NCBI RefSeq assembly: GCF_050948215.1
Contig: NW_027488631.1
Location: 620,001 to 684,000, forward strand
Reading direction: 5' to 3'
DNA: 64,000 nucleotides
Source of the DNA: Halictus rubicundus
Lineage: Eukaryota; Arthropoda; Insecta; Hymenoptera; Halictidae
Part shown: positions 38,026-51,400 of the stretch, in pieces
Numbering within the stretch: the first letter of the stretch is position 1
Layout: each line of letters begins with the position of its first letter
Translations under genes and position numbers: made by a program
Notes under the pieces: model-generated
Databases searched by the model: none
The model's input: the letters and a program-made list of their open reading frames with translations, nothing else
What the model was told of the DNA's origin: nothing

Positions 38026-39012
38026 GAGAATTGGATAGGATAGGACAGAGGATAGGATAGGATAGAGGATAGGATTGGATAGAGGATATGATAGGATAGA
38101 GGATAGGATAGGATAGAGGATACGATATTATACAGGATACGATTTTATAGACGATATTATAGGATAGAGCACCGGATAGGACATGGGATACGATATTATA
38201 GAGGATACGATATTATGGAGGATAGGATAGGATAGAGAATATGATAGGATAGAGGATAGGATAGGATAGAGGATAGGATAGGATAGAGGATAGGATAGGA
38301 TAGAGGATAGGATAGGATATATGATACTATAGGATGGAGGATACGATATTATAGAGGATAGTATAGGATAGAGGATAGGATAGGGTAGAGGATAGGATAA
38401 GATAGATGATAGGATAGGGTAGAGGATAGGATAAGATAGAGGATAGGATAGAATAGAGTACAGGATAGTATAGAGGACAAGATAATATAGAGAATAGGAT
38501 AGGATAGAGGATAGGACAGGATAGAGGATAGGATAGGATAGAGGATAGGATAGGATAGAGGATAGGATAGGACAGAGGATAGGATAGGATAGAGGATATG
38601 TTAGGATAGAGATTAGGATAGGATAGAGGATATGATAGGCTCGGATAGAGGATAGGATAGGATAGAGGATAGCATAGGATTGAGGATAGGATAGGATAGA
38701 GAGTAGGATAGGATAGAGGATAGGATAGGATAGAGGATAGGGTATAATAGAGTACAGGATAGTATAGAGGACAAGATAATATAGAGAATAGGATAGGATA
38801 GAGGATAGGACAGGATAGAGGATAGGATAGGATAGAGGATAGGATAGGATAGAGGATGGGATAGGATTGAGCACAGGATAGGATAGATGATAGGATAGGA
38901 TAGAGAATAGAATAGGATAGAGGATATGATAGGATTGCGGATAGGATAGGATAGATGATAGGATAGAGGATTTGATAGAATAGAGGATACGATACGATAG
39001 AGGATAGGATAG
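38026..39012 (+). repeat. 0.99-kb block, partner of 42,006-42,992
   Basis: Offset 3,980 throughout, including a GCACCG element, two GAGTACAGGATAGTATAG sites and GAGCACAGG. Near-identical: GATAGGCTCGG here is GATAGGCTTGG in the partner, and GGGTATAATAG here is GGATAGAATAG. Confidence 0.9.
38121..38220 (+). repeat. GCACCG element, copy 4
   Basis: GCACCGGATAGG form with ATTATGGAGG at the 3' end. Confidence 0.9.
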
Positions 39013-40248
39013 GATAGAGGGTAGGATAGAGAATTGGATGGGATTGACGATATGATAGGATAGAGGATAGGACAGGATAGAGGATAGGATAGGATAGAAT
39101 ATAGGATAGGATAGAGGGTAGGACAGGATAGAGGATAGGATAGGATAGAGGATAGGATAGGATAGAGGATAGGATAGGATGGAGGATAGGATAGGATATA
39201 GGGTAGGATAGAGAATTGGATAGGATAGAGGATACGATACGATAGAGGATAGGATAGGATAGAGGATAGGATAGGATAGAGGATAGGATAGGATTGAGGA
39301 TAGCATAGGATTGAGGATAGGATAGGATAGAGAGTAGGATAGGATAGAGGATAGGATATGATAGAGGATAGGATAGAGGATTGGATAGGATTGAGGATAT
39401 TATGGGAAAGAGGATAGGATAGGATAGGATAGGATAGAGGATAGGATAGGATAGACGATAGGATAGGATAGAGGACAGGATAGGATTGAGGATAGGATAT
39501 CATAGATGATAGGATAGAGGATTGGATAGGATAGAGGATACGATACGATAGAGGATAGGATAGGATAGAGGGTAGGATAGAGAATTGGATGGGATAGAGG
39601 ATACGATACGATAGAGGATAGGATAGGATAGAGGATGGGATAGGACAGAGGATAGGATAGGATAGAGGATATGATAGGATAGAGGATAGGATAGGATAGA
39701 AGATATGATAGGCTAGGATAGAGGATAGGATAGGATTGAGGATAGAATAGGATAGAGGATAGGATAGGATTGAGGACAGGATAGGATTGAGGATAGGATA
39801 GGATAGATGATAGGATAGAGGATTGGATAGGATAGAGGATACGATACGGTAGAGGATAGGATAGGATAGAGGGTAGGATTGAGAATTGAATAGGATTGAC
39901 GATATGATAGGATAGAGGATAGGACAGGATAGAGGATAGGATAGGATAGAATATAGGATAGGATAGAGGGTAGGACAGGATAGAGGATAGGATAGGATAG
40001 AGGATAGGATAGGATAGAGGATAGGATAGGATGGAGGATAGGATAGGATAGAGGATAGGATAGGATAGAGGATTGGATAGGATAGAGGATAGGATAGGAT
40101 AGAGGATAGGATAGGATAGAGGATTGGACATAGGATTGGATAGGATGGCCGATAGGATAGGATAGAGGATAGAATAGGATAGAGGATAGGATAGGATAGA
40201 GGATAGGATTGGATAGACGATAGGATAGGGGATAGGATAGGATAGGAT
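39013..40248 (+). repeat. Block sharing 39,370-39,965 with 43,561-44,156
   Basis: Offset 4,191, with GATATTATGGGAAAGAGG, GATGGGATAGGACAG, AGATATGATAGGCTAGG and GAATATAGG in order. 39,966-40,130 is plain 17-mer. GGATGGCCG at 40,145 is a single GC-rich oddity. Confidence 0.82.
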
Positions 40249-41180
40249 AGAGAATAGGATAGGATAGAGGATAGGATAGGGGATTGGATAGGATAGAGGA
40301 TAGGAGACGATGGAGGATAGGATAGGATAGAGGATAGGATAGAGGATAGGATAGGATAGAGGATAGGATAGGATAGAGAATAGGATAGGATAGAGGATAG
40401 GATAGGGGATTGGATAGGATAGAGGATAGGAGACGATGGAGGATAGGATAGGATAGAGGATAGGATAGGATAGAGGCTAGGATAGTATAGAGGATTGGAT
40501 AGGATCGACCTTAGGATAGGATAGAGGATAGAGTAGGATAGAGGATAGGATAGAGTATAGGGTAGAGGATTGGATAGGATAGAGGATATTATAGGATAAC
40601 GGATAGGATAGGATAGAGTATAGAATAGGATAGAGGATACAATCGGATGGGTAGGATAGAGGATAGGATAGGATAGAGGATAGGATAGGATAGAGGATAG
40701 GATAGGATAGAGGATAGGATAGGATAGAGGATAGGATAGGATAGAGGATAGGATAGGGTAGAGGATAGGATAGGGTAGAGGATAGGATAGGATAGAGGAT
40801 ATGATAGGATAGAGGATAGGATAGGATAGAGGATAGGATAGGATAGAGGATAGGATAGGATAGAGGATAGGATAGGATAGAGGATAGGATAGGATAGAGG
40901 ATAGGATAGGATAGAGGATAGGATAGGATAGAGGATAGGATAGGATAGAGGATTGGATAGGATAGAGGATAGGATAGTGGATTGGATAGAGGATTGGATA
41001 GTATAAAGGATAGGAGAGGATAGAGGATAGGATAGGATTGAGGATAGGATTGGATACAGGATCGGATAGGATATATGATATTATAGGTTGGAGGATACGA
41101 TATTATAGAGGATAGGATAGGATAAACGATAGAATAGGGGATTGGATAGGATACAGAATAGGATAGGATAGACGATAGGA
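40249..41180 (+). repeat. 0.93-kb block, second copy
   Basis: Copy of 34,281-35,220 including GGAGACGATGG twice and the GACCTT element. Confidence 0.85.
40507..40655 (+). repeat. GACCTT element 7 (haplotype C)
   Basis: 149 bp, AACGGATAGG with upstream CTAGGATAGTATAG. Last GACCTT copy seen in the window. Confidence 0.9.
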
Positions 41181-42005
41181 TAGGATAGAGGATAGGATAG
41201 GATTGTGGATAGGATAGGATAGATGATAGGATAGAGGATTGGATAGGATAGAGGATACGATACGATAGAGGATAGGATAGGATAGAGGGTAGGATAGAGA
41301 ATTGGATGGGATAGAGGATACGATACGATAGAGGATAGGATAGGATAGAGGATGGGATAGGACAGAGGATAGGATAGGATAGAGGATATGATAGGATAGA
41401 GGATAGGATAGGATAGAAGATATGATAGGCTAGGATAGAGGATAGGATAGGATTGAGGATAGAATAGGATAGAGGATAGGATAGGATTGAGGACAGGATA
41501 GGATTGAGGATAGGATAGGATAGATGATAGCATAGAGGATTGGATAGCATAGAGGATACGATACGGTAGAGGATAGGATAGGATAGAGGGTAGGATTGAG
41601 AATTGAATAGGATTGAGGATATGATAGGATAGAGGATAGGACAGGATAGAGGATAGGATAGGATAGAATATAGGATAGGATAGAGGATAGGATAGGATTG
41701 AGGATAGCATAGGATTGAGGATAGGATAGGATAGAGAGTAGGATAGGATAGAGGATAGGATAGGATAGAGGATAGGATAGAGGATTGGATAGGAATGAGT
41801 ATATTGTGGGTAAGAGGATAGGATAGGATAGGATAGGATAGAGGATAGGATAGGATAGAGGATAGGATTGGATAGAGGATAGGAAAGGATAGAGGATATG
41901 ATACGATAGAGGATAGGATAGGATATATGATACTATAGGATGGAGGATACGATATTATAGAGGATAGTATAGGATAGAGGATAGGATAGGATAGAGGATA
42001 GGATA
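40840..42005 (+). repeat. Third 1,573-type unit with a 408-bp internal loss
   Basis: Offset from the second unit falls from 4,388 (GGTTGGAGG) to 3,980 (GGATATATGATACTATAGG). The 408 bp lost is 24 x 17 and removes the AACGAATAGG part near 41.2 kb, leaving GATTGTGGATAGG at the join. Confidence 0.87.
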
Positions 42006-42992
42006 GAGAATTGGATAGGATAGGACAGAGGATAGGATAGGATAGAGGATAGGATTGGATAGAGGATATGATAGGATAGAGGATAGGATAGGATAGAGGA
42101 TACGATATTATACAGGATACGATTTTATAGACGATATTATAGGATAGAGCACCGGATAGGACATGGGATACGATATTATAGAGGATACGATATTATGGAG
42201 GATAGGATAGGATAGAGAATATGATAGGATAGAGGATAGGATAGGATAGAGGATAGGATAGGATAGAGGATAGGATAGGATAGAGGATAGGATAGGATAT
42301 ATGATACTATAGGATGGAGGATACGATATTATAGAGGATAGTATAGGATAGAGGATAGGATAGGGTAGAGGATAGGATAAGATAGATGATAGGATAGGGT
42401 AGAGGATAGGATAAGATAGAGGATAGGATAGAATAGAGTACAGGATAGTATAGAGGACAAGATAATATAGAGAATAGGATAGGATAGAGGATAGGACAGG
42501 ATAGAGGATAGGATAGGATAGAGGATAGGATAGGATAGAGGATAGGATAGGACAGAGGATAGGATAGGATAGAGGATATGTTAGGATAGAGATTAGGATA
42601 GGATAGAGGATATGATAGGCTTGGATAGAGGATAGGATAGGATAGAGGATAGCATAGGATTGAGGATAGGATAGGATAGAGAGTAGGATAGGATAGAGGA
42701 TAGGATAGGATAGAGGATAGGATAGAATAGAGTACAGGATAGTATAGAGGACAAGATAATATAGAGAATAGGATAGGATAGAGGATAGGACAGGATAGAG
42801 GATAGGATAGGATAGATGATAGGATAGGATAGAGGATGGGATAGGATTGAGCACAGGATAGGATAGATGATAGGATAGGATAGAGAATAGAATAGGATAG
42901 AGGATATGATAGGATTGCGGATAGGATAGGATAGATGATAGGATAGAGGATTTGATAGAATAGAGGATACGATACGATAGAGGATAGGATAG
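42006..42992 (+). repeat. 0.99-kb block, second copy
   Basis: Partner of 38,026-39,012; it also matches 47,145-48,131 at offset 5,139, so three copies exist. Confidence 0.9.
42101..42200 (+). repeat. GCACCG element, copy 5
   Basis: No difference from copy 4 seen by eye. Confidence 0.9.
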
Positions 42993-43299
42993 TGTAGAGT
43001 GTAGGATAGAGGATAGGATAGGATAGAGGATAAGATAGGATAGAGGATAGGATAGGATAGAGGATAGGATAGAGGATTGGATAGGATTGAGGATATTATG
43101 CGATAGAGGATAGGATAGGATAGAGAACAGAATAGGATTGAGGATATGATAGGATAGATGATAGGATAGAGGATTGGTTAGGATAGAGGATACGATACGA
43201 TAGAGGATAGGATAGGATAGAGGGTAGGATAGTGAATTGAATAGGATTGAGGATATTATGGGATAGAGGATAGGATAGGATAGGATAGAGGATAGGATA
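42993..43299 (+). repeat. 17-mer stretch with GAGAACAGAATAGG
   Basis: Shares GAGAACAGAATAGG and GGTTAGG with 48.34 and 49.6 kb; those copies carry extra GATTGGAGATAGG DNA upstream. Confidence 0.75.
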
Positions 43300-44338
43300 G
43301 GATAGAGGATAGGATGGGATATATGATATTGTAGGATCGAGGATACGATATTATAGAGGATAGTATAGGATAGAGGGTAGGATAGGATATAGGGTAGGAT
43401 AGAGAATTGGATAGGATAGAGGATACGATACGATAGAGGATAGGATAGGATAGAGGATAGGATAGGATAGAGGATAGGATAGGATTGAGGATAGCATAGG
43501 ATTGAGGATAGGATAGGATAGAGAGTAGGATAGGATAGAGGATAGGATAGGATAGAGGATAGGATAGAGGATTGGATAGGATTGAGGATATTATGGGAAA
43601 GAGGATAGGATAGGATAGGATAGGATAGAGGATAGGATAGGATAGACGATAGGATAGGATAGATGACAGGATAGGATTGAGGATAGGATAGGATAGATGA
43701 TAGGATAGAGGATTGGATAGGATAGAGGATACGATACGATAGAGGATAGGATAGGATAGAGGGTAGGATAGAGAATTGGATGGGATAGAGGATACGATAC
43801 GATAGAGGATAGGATAGGATAGAGGATGGGATAGGACAGAGGATAGGATAGGATAGAGGATATGATAGGATAGAGGATAGGATAGGATAGAAGATATGAT
43901 AGGCTAGGATAGAGGATAGGATAGGATTGAGGATAGAATAGGATAGAGGATAGGATAGGATTGAGGACAGGATAGGATTGAGGATAATATAGGATAGATG
44001 ATAGGATAGAGGATTGGATAGGATAGAGGATACGATACGGTAGAGGATAGGATAGGATAGAGGGTAGGATTGAGAATTGAATAGGATTGAGGATATGATA
44101 GGATAGAGGATAGGACAGGATAGAGGATAGGATAGGATAGAATATAGGATAGGATAGAGGATAGGATAGGATTGAGGATAGCATAGGATTGAGGATAGGA
44201 TAGGATAGAGAGTAGGATAGGATAGAGGATAGGATAGGATAGAGGATAGGATAGAGGATTGGATAGGAATGAGTATATTATGGGTAAGAGGATAGGATAG
44301 GATAGGATAGGATAGAGGATAGGATAGGATAGAGGATA
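43300..44338 (+). repeat. 1.04-kb block, partner of 49,786-50,824
   Basis: Constant offset 6,486: GATATTGTAGGATCG, ATAGGGTAGG, GAGAGTAGG, GGGAAAGAGG, AGATATGATAGGCTAGG, GAATATAGG and GGGTAAGAGG in the same order. Confidence 0.9.
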
Positions 44339-44387
44339 GGATTGGATAGAGGATATGATAGGATAGAGGATAGGATAGGATAGAGGA

Positions 44388-44487
44388 TACGATATTATAC
44401 AGGATACGATTTTATAGACGATATTATAGGATAGAGCACCGTATAGGACATGGGATACGATATTATAGAGGATACGATATTATAGAG
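44388..44487 (+). repeat. GCACCG element, copy 6
   Basis: Reads GCACCGTATAGG, a change shared only with copy 9. Confidence 0.9.
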
Positions 44488-45060
44488 GATAGGATAGGAT
44501 AGAGTATAGGTTAGGATAGAGGTTAGGATATAATAGAGGATATGATAGGCTCGGATAGAGGATAGGATAGGATAGAGGATAGGATAGGATAGAGGATAGG
44601 ATAGGATAGAGGATAGGATAGGATAGAGGATAGGATAGGATAGAGGATATGATACGATAGAGGATAGGATAGGATATATGATACTATAGGCTGGAGGATA
44701 CGATATTATAGAGGATTGTATAGGATAGAGGATAGGATAGGATTGAGGATAAGATAGGATAGACAATAGGATAGGATAGAGGATAGGATAGGATAGAGGA
44801 TAGGATAGGATAGAGGATAGGATAGGATAGAGGACAGGATAGGATATATGATAGGATAGGATAGAGGATAGGATAGAGGATTGGATAGGATTGAGGATAT
44901 TATGGGATAGAGGATATTATAGGATATTATAGGATAGAGGATAGGATAGGATAGAGGATAGGATAGAGAATTGGATAGGATAGGACAGAGGATAGGATAG
45001 GATAGAGGATAGGATTGGATAGAGGATATGATAGGATAGAGGATAGGATAGGATAGAGGA

Positions 45061-45160
45061 TACGATATTATACAGGATACGATTTTATAGACGATCTTAT
45101 AGGATAGAGCACCGGATAGGACATGGGATACGATATTATAGAGGATACGATATTATGGAG
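45061..45160 (+). repeat. GCACCG element, copy 7
   Basis: Has GACGATCTTATAGG, unique to this copy. Confidence 0.9.
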
Positions 45161-45434
45161 GATAGGATAGGATAGAGAATATGATAGGATAGAGGATAGG
45201 ATAGGATAGAGGATAGGATAGGATAGAGGATATGATACGATAGAGGATAGGATAGGATATATGATACTATAGGATGGAGGATACGATATTATAGAGGATA
45301 GTATAGGATAGAGGCTAGGATAGGATATAGGGTAGGATAGAGAATTGGATAGGATAGGACAGAGGATAGGATAGGATAGAGGATAGGATTGGATAGAGGA
45401 TATGATAGGATAGAGGATAGGATAGGATAGAGGA

Positions 45435-45534
45435 TACGATATTATACAGGATACGATTTTATAGACGATATTATAGGATAGAGCACCGGATAGGACATGG
45501 GATACGATATTATAGAGGATACGATATTATAGAG
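45435..45534 (+). repeat. GCACCG element, copy 8
   Basis: Lies 374 bp after copy 7 and ends in ATTATAGAGG rather than ATTATGGAGG. Confidence 0.9.
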
Positions 45535-46515
45535 GATAGGATAGGATAGAGAATATGATAGGATAGAGGATAGGATAGGATAGAGGATAGGATAGGATAG
45601 AGGATAGGATAGGATAGAGGATAGGATAGGATATATGATACTATAGGATGGAGGATACGATATTATAGAGGATAGTATAGGATAGAGGATAGGATAGGGT
45701 AGAGGATAGGATAAGATAGAGGATAGGATAGGGTAGAGGATAGGATAAGATAGCGGATAGGATAGAATAGAGTACAGGATAGTATAGAGGACAAGATAAT
45801 ATAGAGAATAGGATAGGATAGAGGATAGGACAGGATAGAGGATAGGACAGGATAGAGGATAGGATAGGATAGAGGATAGGATAGGATAGAGGATAGGATA
45901 GGATAGAGGATAGGATAGGACAGAAGATAGGATAGGATAGAGGATAGGTTAGGATAGAGGTTAGGATATAATAGAGGACATGATAGGCTCGGATAGAGGA
46001 TAGGATAGGATAGAGGATAGGATAGGATAGAGGACAGGATAGGATATATGATAGGATAGGATAGAGGATAGGATAGAGGATTGGATAGGATTGAGGATAT
46101 TATGGGATAGAGGATATTATAGGATATTATAGGATAGAGGATAGGATAGGATAGAGGATAGGATAGGATAGAGGATACGATACGGTAGAGGATAGGATAG
46201 GATAGAGGGTAGGATTGAGAATTGAATAGGATTGAGGATATGATAGGATAGAGGATAGGACAGGATAGAGGATAGGATAGGATAGAATATAGGATAGGAT
46301 AGAGGATAGGATAGGATTGAGGATAGCATAGGATTGAGGATAGGATAGGATAGAGAGTAGGATAGGATAGAGGATAGGATAGGATAGAGGATAGGATAGA
46401 GGATTGGATAGGAATGAGTATATTATGGGTAAGAGGATAGGATAGGATAGGATAGGATAGAGGATAGGATTGGATAGAGGATATGATAGGATAGAGGATA
46501 GGATAGGATAGAGGA

Positions 46516-46615
46516 TACGATATTATACAGGATACGATTTTATAGACGATATTATAGGATAGAGCACCGTATAGGACATGGGATACGATATTATAGAGGA
46601 TACGATATTATAGAG
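46516..46615 (+). repeat. GCACCG element, copy 9
   Basis: GCACCGTATAGG form; duplicate of copy 6 at offset 2,128. Confidence 0.9.
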
Positions 46616-47239
46616 GATAGGATAGGATAGAGTATAGGTTAGGATAGAGGTTAGGATATAATAGAGGATATGATAGGCTCGGATAGAGGATAGGATAGGA
46701 TAGAGGATAGGATAGGATAGAGGATAGGATAGGATAGAGGATAGGATAGGATAGAGGATAGGATAGGATAGAGGATAGGATAGGATAGAGGATAGGATAG
46801 GATAGAGGATAGGATAGGATAGAGGATAGGATAGGATAGAGGATATGATACGATAGAGGATAGGATAGGATATATGATACTATAGGCTGGAGGATACGAT
46901 ATTATAGAGGATTGTATAGGATAGAGGATAGGATAGGATTGAGGATAAGATAGGATAGACAATAGGATAGGATAGAGGATAGGATAGGATAGAGGATAGG
47001 ATAGGATAGAGGACAGGATAGGATATATGATAGGATAGGATAGAGGATAGGATAGAGGAGTGGATAGAATTGAGGATATTATGGGATAGAGGATATTATA
47101 GGATATTATAGGATAGAGGATAGGATAGGATAGAGGATAGGATAGAGAATTGGATAGGATAGGACAGAGGATAGGATAGGATAGAGGATAGGATTGGATA
47201 GAGGATATGATAGGATAGAGGATAGGATAGGATAGAGGA

Positions 47240-47339
47240 TACGATATTATACAGGATACGATTTTATAGACGATAGTATAGGATAGAGCACCGGATAGGA
47301 CATGGGATACGATATTATAGAGGATACGATATTATGGGG
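47240..47339 (+). repeat. GCACCG element, copy 10
   Basis: Has GACGATAGTATAGG and ends in ATTATGGGGG; offset 5,139 from copy 5. Confidence 0.9.
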
Positions 47340-47389
47340 GATAGGATAGGATAGAGAATATGATAGGATAGAGGATAGGATAGGATAGA

Positions 47390-49930
47390 GGATAGGATAG
47401 GATAGAGGATAGGATAGGATAGAGGATAGGATAGGATATATGATACTATAGGATGGAGGATACGATATTATAGAGGATAGTATAGGATAGAGGATAGGAT
47501 AGGGTAGAGGATAGGATAAGATAGATGATAGGATAGGGTAGAGGATAGGATAAGATAGAGGATAGGATAGAATAGAGTACAGGATAGTATAGAGGACAAG
47601 ATAATATAGAGAATAGGATAGGATAGAGGATAGGACAGGATAGAGGATAGGATAGGATAGAGGATAGGATAGGATAGAGGATAGGATAGGACAGAGGATA
47701 GGATAGGATAGATGATATGTTAGGATAGAGATTAGGATAGGATAGAGGATATTATAGGCTCGGATAGAGGATAGGATAGGATAGAGGATAGCATAGGATT
47801 GAGGATAGGATAGGATAGAGAGTAGGATAGGATAGAGGATAGGATAGGATAGAGGATAGGATAGAATAGAGTACAGGATAGTATAGAGGACAAGATAATA
47901 TAGAGAATAGGATAGGATAGAGGATAGGACAGGATAGAGGATAGGATAGGATAGAGGATAGGATAGGATAGAGGATGGGATAGGATTGAGCACAGGATAG
48001 GATAGATGATAGGATAGGATAGAGAATAGAATAGGATAGAGGATATGATAGGATTGCGGATAGGATAGGATAGATGATAGGATAGAGGATTTGATAGAAT
48101 AGAGGATACGATACGATAGAGGATAGGATAGTGTAGAGTGTAGGATAGAGGATAGGATAGGATAGAGGATAAGATAGGATAGAGGATAGGATAGGATAGA
48201 GGATAGGATAGGATTGGAGATAGGATAGGATAGATGATAGGATAGGATAGAGGATACGATAGAGGATTGGATAGGATAGAGGATAGGATAGAGGATTGGA
48301 TAGGATTGAGGATATTATGGGATAGAGGATAGGATAGGATAGAGAACAGAATAGGATTGAGGATATGATAGGATAGATGATAGGATAGAGGATTGGTTAG
48401 GATAGAGGATACGATACGATAGAGGATAGGATAGGATAGAGGGTAGGATAGTGAATTGAATAGGATTGAGGATATTATGGGATAGAGGATAGGATAGGAT
48501 AGGATAGAGGATAGGATAGGATAGAGGATAGGATGGGATATATGATATTGTAGGATCGAGGATACGATATTATAGAGGATAGTATAGGATAGAGGGTAGG
48601 ATAGGATATAGGGTAGTATAGAGAATTGGATAGGATAGAGGATACGATACGATAGAGGATAGGATAGGATAGAGGATAGGATAGGATAGAGGATAGGATA
48701 GGATATATGATACTATAGGATGGAGGATACGATATTATAGAGGATAGTATAGGATAGAGGATAGGATAGGGTAGAGGATAGGATAAGATAGATGATAGGA
48801 TAGGGTAGAGGATAGGATAAGATAGAGGATAGGATAGAATAGAGTACAGGATAGTATAGAGGACAAGATAATATAGAGAATAGGATAGGATAGAGGATAG
48901 GACAGGATAGAGGATAGGATAGGATAGAGGATAGGATAGGATAGAGGATAGGATAGGACAGAGGATAGGATAGGATAGATGATATGTTAGGATAGAGATT
49001 AGGATAGGATAGAGGATATTATAGGCTCGGATAGAGGATAGGATAGGATAGAGGATAGCATAGGATTGAGGATAGGATAGGATAGAGAGTAGGATAGGAT
49101 AGAGGATAGGATAGGATAGAGGATAGGATAGAATAGAGTACAGGATAGTATAGAGGACAAGATAATATAGAGAATAGGATAGGATAGAGGATAGGACAGG
49201 ATAGAGGATAGGATAGGATAGAGGATAGGATAGGATAGAGGATGGGATAGGATTGAGCACAGGATAGGATAGATGATAGGATAGGATAGAGAATAGAATA
49301 GGATAGAGGATATGATAGGATTGCGGATAGGATAGGATAGATGATAGGATAGAGGATTTGATAGAATAGAGGATACGATACGATAGAGGATAGGATAGTG
49401 TAGAGTGTAGGATAGAGGATAGGATAGGATAGAGGATAAGATAGGATAGAGGATAGGATAGGATAGAGGATAGGATAGGATTGGAGATAGGATAGGATAG
49501 ATGATAGGATAGGATAGAGGATACGATAGAGGATTGGATAGGATAGAGGATAGGATAGAGGATTGGATAGGATTGAGGATATTATGGGATAGAGGATAGG
49601 ATAGGATAGAGAACAGAATAGGATTGAGGATATGATAGGATAGATGATAGGATAGAGGATTGGTTAGGATAGAGGATACGATACGATAGAGGATAGGATA
49701 GGATAGAGGGTAGGATAGTGAATTGAATAGGATTGAGGATATTATGGGATAGAGGATAGGATAGGATAGGATAGAGGATAGGATAGGATAGAGGATAGGA
49801 TGGGATATATGATATTGTAGGATCGAGGATACGATATTATAGAGGATAGTATAGGATAGAGGGTAGGATAGGATATAGGGTAGTATAGAGAATTGGATAG
49901 GATAGAGGATACGATACGATAGAGGATAGG
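47390..49930 (+). repeat. Tandem dimer of a 1,267-bp unit
   Basis: Every marker checked is shifted by exactly 1,267 bp: GGATATATGATACTATAGG 47,434 and 48,701, GGATTGCGG 48,051 and 49,318, GATATTGTAGGATCG 48,544 and 49,811. The unit begins near 47,395 and the second ends near 49,930. The left part of each unit is the same family as 42.3-43.0 kb. Confidence 0.9.
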
Positions 49931-50824
49931 ATAGGATAGAGGATAGGATAGGATAGAGGATAGGATAGGATTGAGGATAGCATAGGATTGAGGATAGGAT
50001 AGGATAGAGAGTAGGATAGGATAGAGGATAGGATAGGATAGAGGATAGGATAGAGGATTGGATAGGATTGAGGATATTATGGGAAAGAGGATAGGATAGG
50101 ATAGGATAGGATAGAGGATAGGATAGGATAGACGATAGGATAGGATAGAGGACAGGATAGGATTGAGGATAGGATAGGATAGATGATAGGATAGAGGATT
50201 GGATAGGATAGAGGATACGATACGATAGAGGATAGGATAGGATAGAGGGTAGGATAGAGAATTGGATGGGATAGAGGATACGATACGATAGAGGATAGGA
50301 TAGGATAGAGGATGGGATAGGACAGAGGATAGGATAGGATAGAGGATATGATAGGATAGAGGATAGGATAGGATAGAAGATATGATAGGCTAGGATAGAG
50401 GATAGGATAGGATTGAGGATAGAATAGGATAGAGGATAGGATAGGATTGAGGACAGGATAGGATTGAGGATAGGATAGGATAGATGATAGGATAGAGGAT
50501 TGGATAGGATAGAGGATACGATACGGTAGAGGATAGGATAGGATAGAGGGTAGGATTGAGAATTGAATAGGATTGAGGATATGATAGGATAGAGGATAGG
50601 ACAGGATAGAGGATAGGATAGGATAGAATATAGGATAGGATAGAGGATAGGATAGGATTGAGGATAGCATAGGATTGAGGATAGGATAGGATAGAGAGTA
50701 GGATAGGATAGAGGATAGGATAGGATAGAGGATAGGATAGAGGATTGGATAGGAATGAGTATATTATGGGTAAGAGGATAGGATAGGATAGGATAGGATA
50801 GAGGATAGGATAGGATAGAGGATA
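49786..50824 (+). repeat. 1.04-kb block, second copy
   Basis: Copy of 43,300-44,338, overlapping the tail of the 1,267-bp dimer. The match stops at 50,824. Confidence 0.9.
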
Positions 50825-51400
50825 GGATAGGATAGAGGACAGGATAGGATTGAGGATAGGATAGGATAGATGATAGGATAGAGGATTGGATAGGATAGAG
50901 GATACGATACGATAGAGGATAGGATAGGATAGAGGGTAGGATTGAGAATTGAATAGGATTGAGGATATTATGGGACAGAGGATATGATAGGATAGGATAG
51001 GATAGAGGATAGGATAGGATAGAGGATAGGATAGGATAGAGGATAGGATTGGATAGACGATAGGATAGGGGATAGGATAGGATAGGATAGAGAATAGGAT
51101 AGGATAGAGGATAGGAGACGATGGAGGATAGGATAGGATAGAGGATATTATAGAGGATAGGATAGGATAGAGGATAGGATAGGATAGAGGATAGGATAGG
51201 ATAGAGAATAGGATAGGATAGAGGATAGGATAGGGGATTGGATAGGATAGAGGATAGGAGACGATGGAGGATAGGATAGGATAGAGGATAGGATAGGACA
51301 GAGGATAGGATAGGATAGAGGATAGGATAGGATAGAGGATGGGATTGGATGGAGGATAGGATAGGATAGAATATAGGATAGAGGATTGGATAGGATAGAG
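50825..51400 (+). repeat. 17-mer stretch with GGAGACGATGG
   Basis: Carries GACGATAGGATAGGGG and GGAGACGATGG, the 9-11 kb type, but no GACCTT element follows. Confidence 0.75.

Larger units (their letters stand above)
44339..47390 (+). repeat. GCACCG-rich region with nested duplications
   Basis: Five GCACCG elements in 3 kb. 44.26-44.83 kb matches 46.39-46.98 kb at offset 2,128, rising to 2,196 after a gain of 68 bp (4 x 17). A GATATTATAGGATATTATAGG doublet at 44,913 recurs at 46,113 (offset 1,200) and near 47,091. GGTTAGGATATAATAG is private to this region. Confidence 0.87.

Noticed and set aside
40140..40150. GGATGGCCG as the edge of an inserted element
   Set aside because: Only a few bases differ and ordinary 17-mers follow at once; best read as local substitutions.
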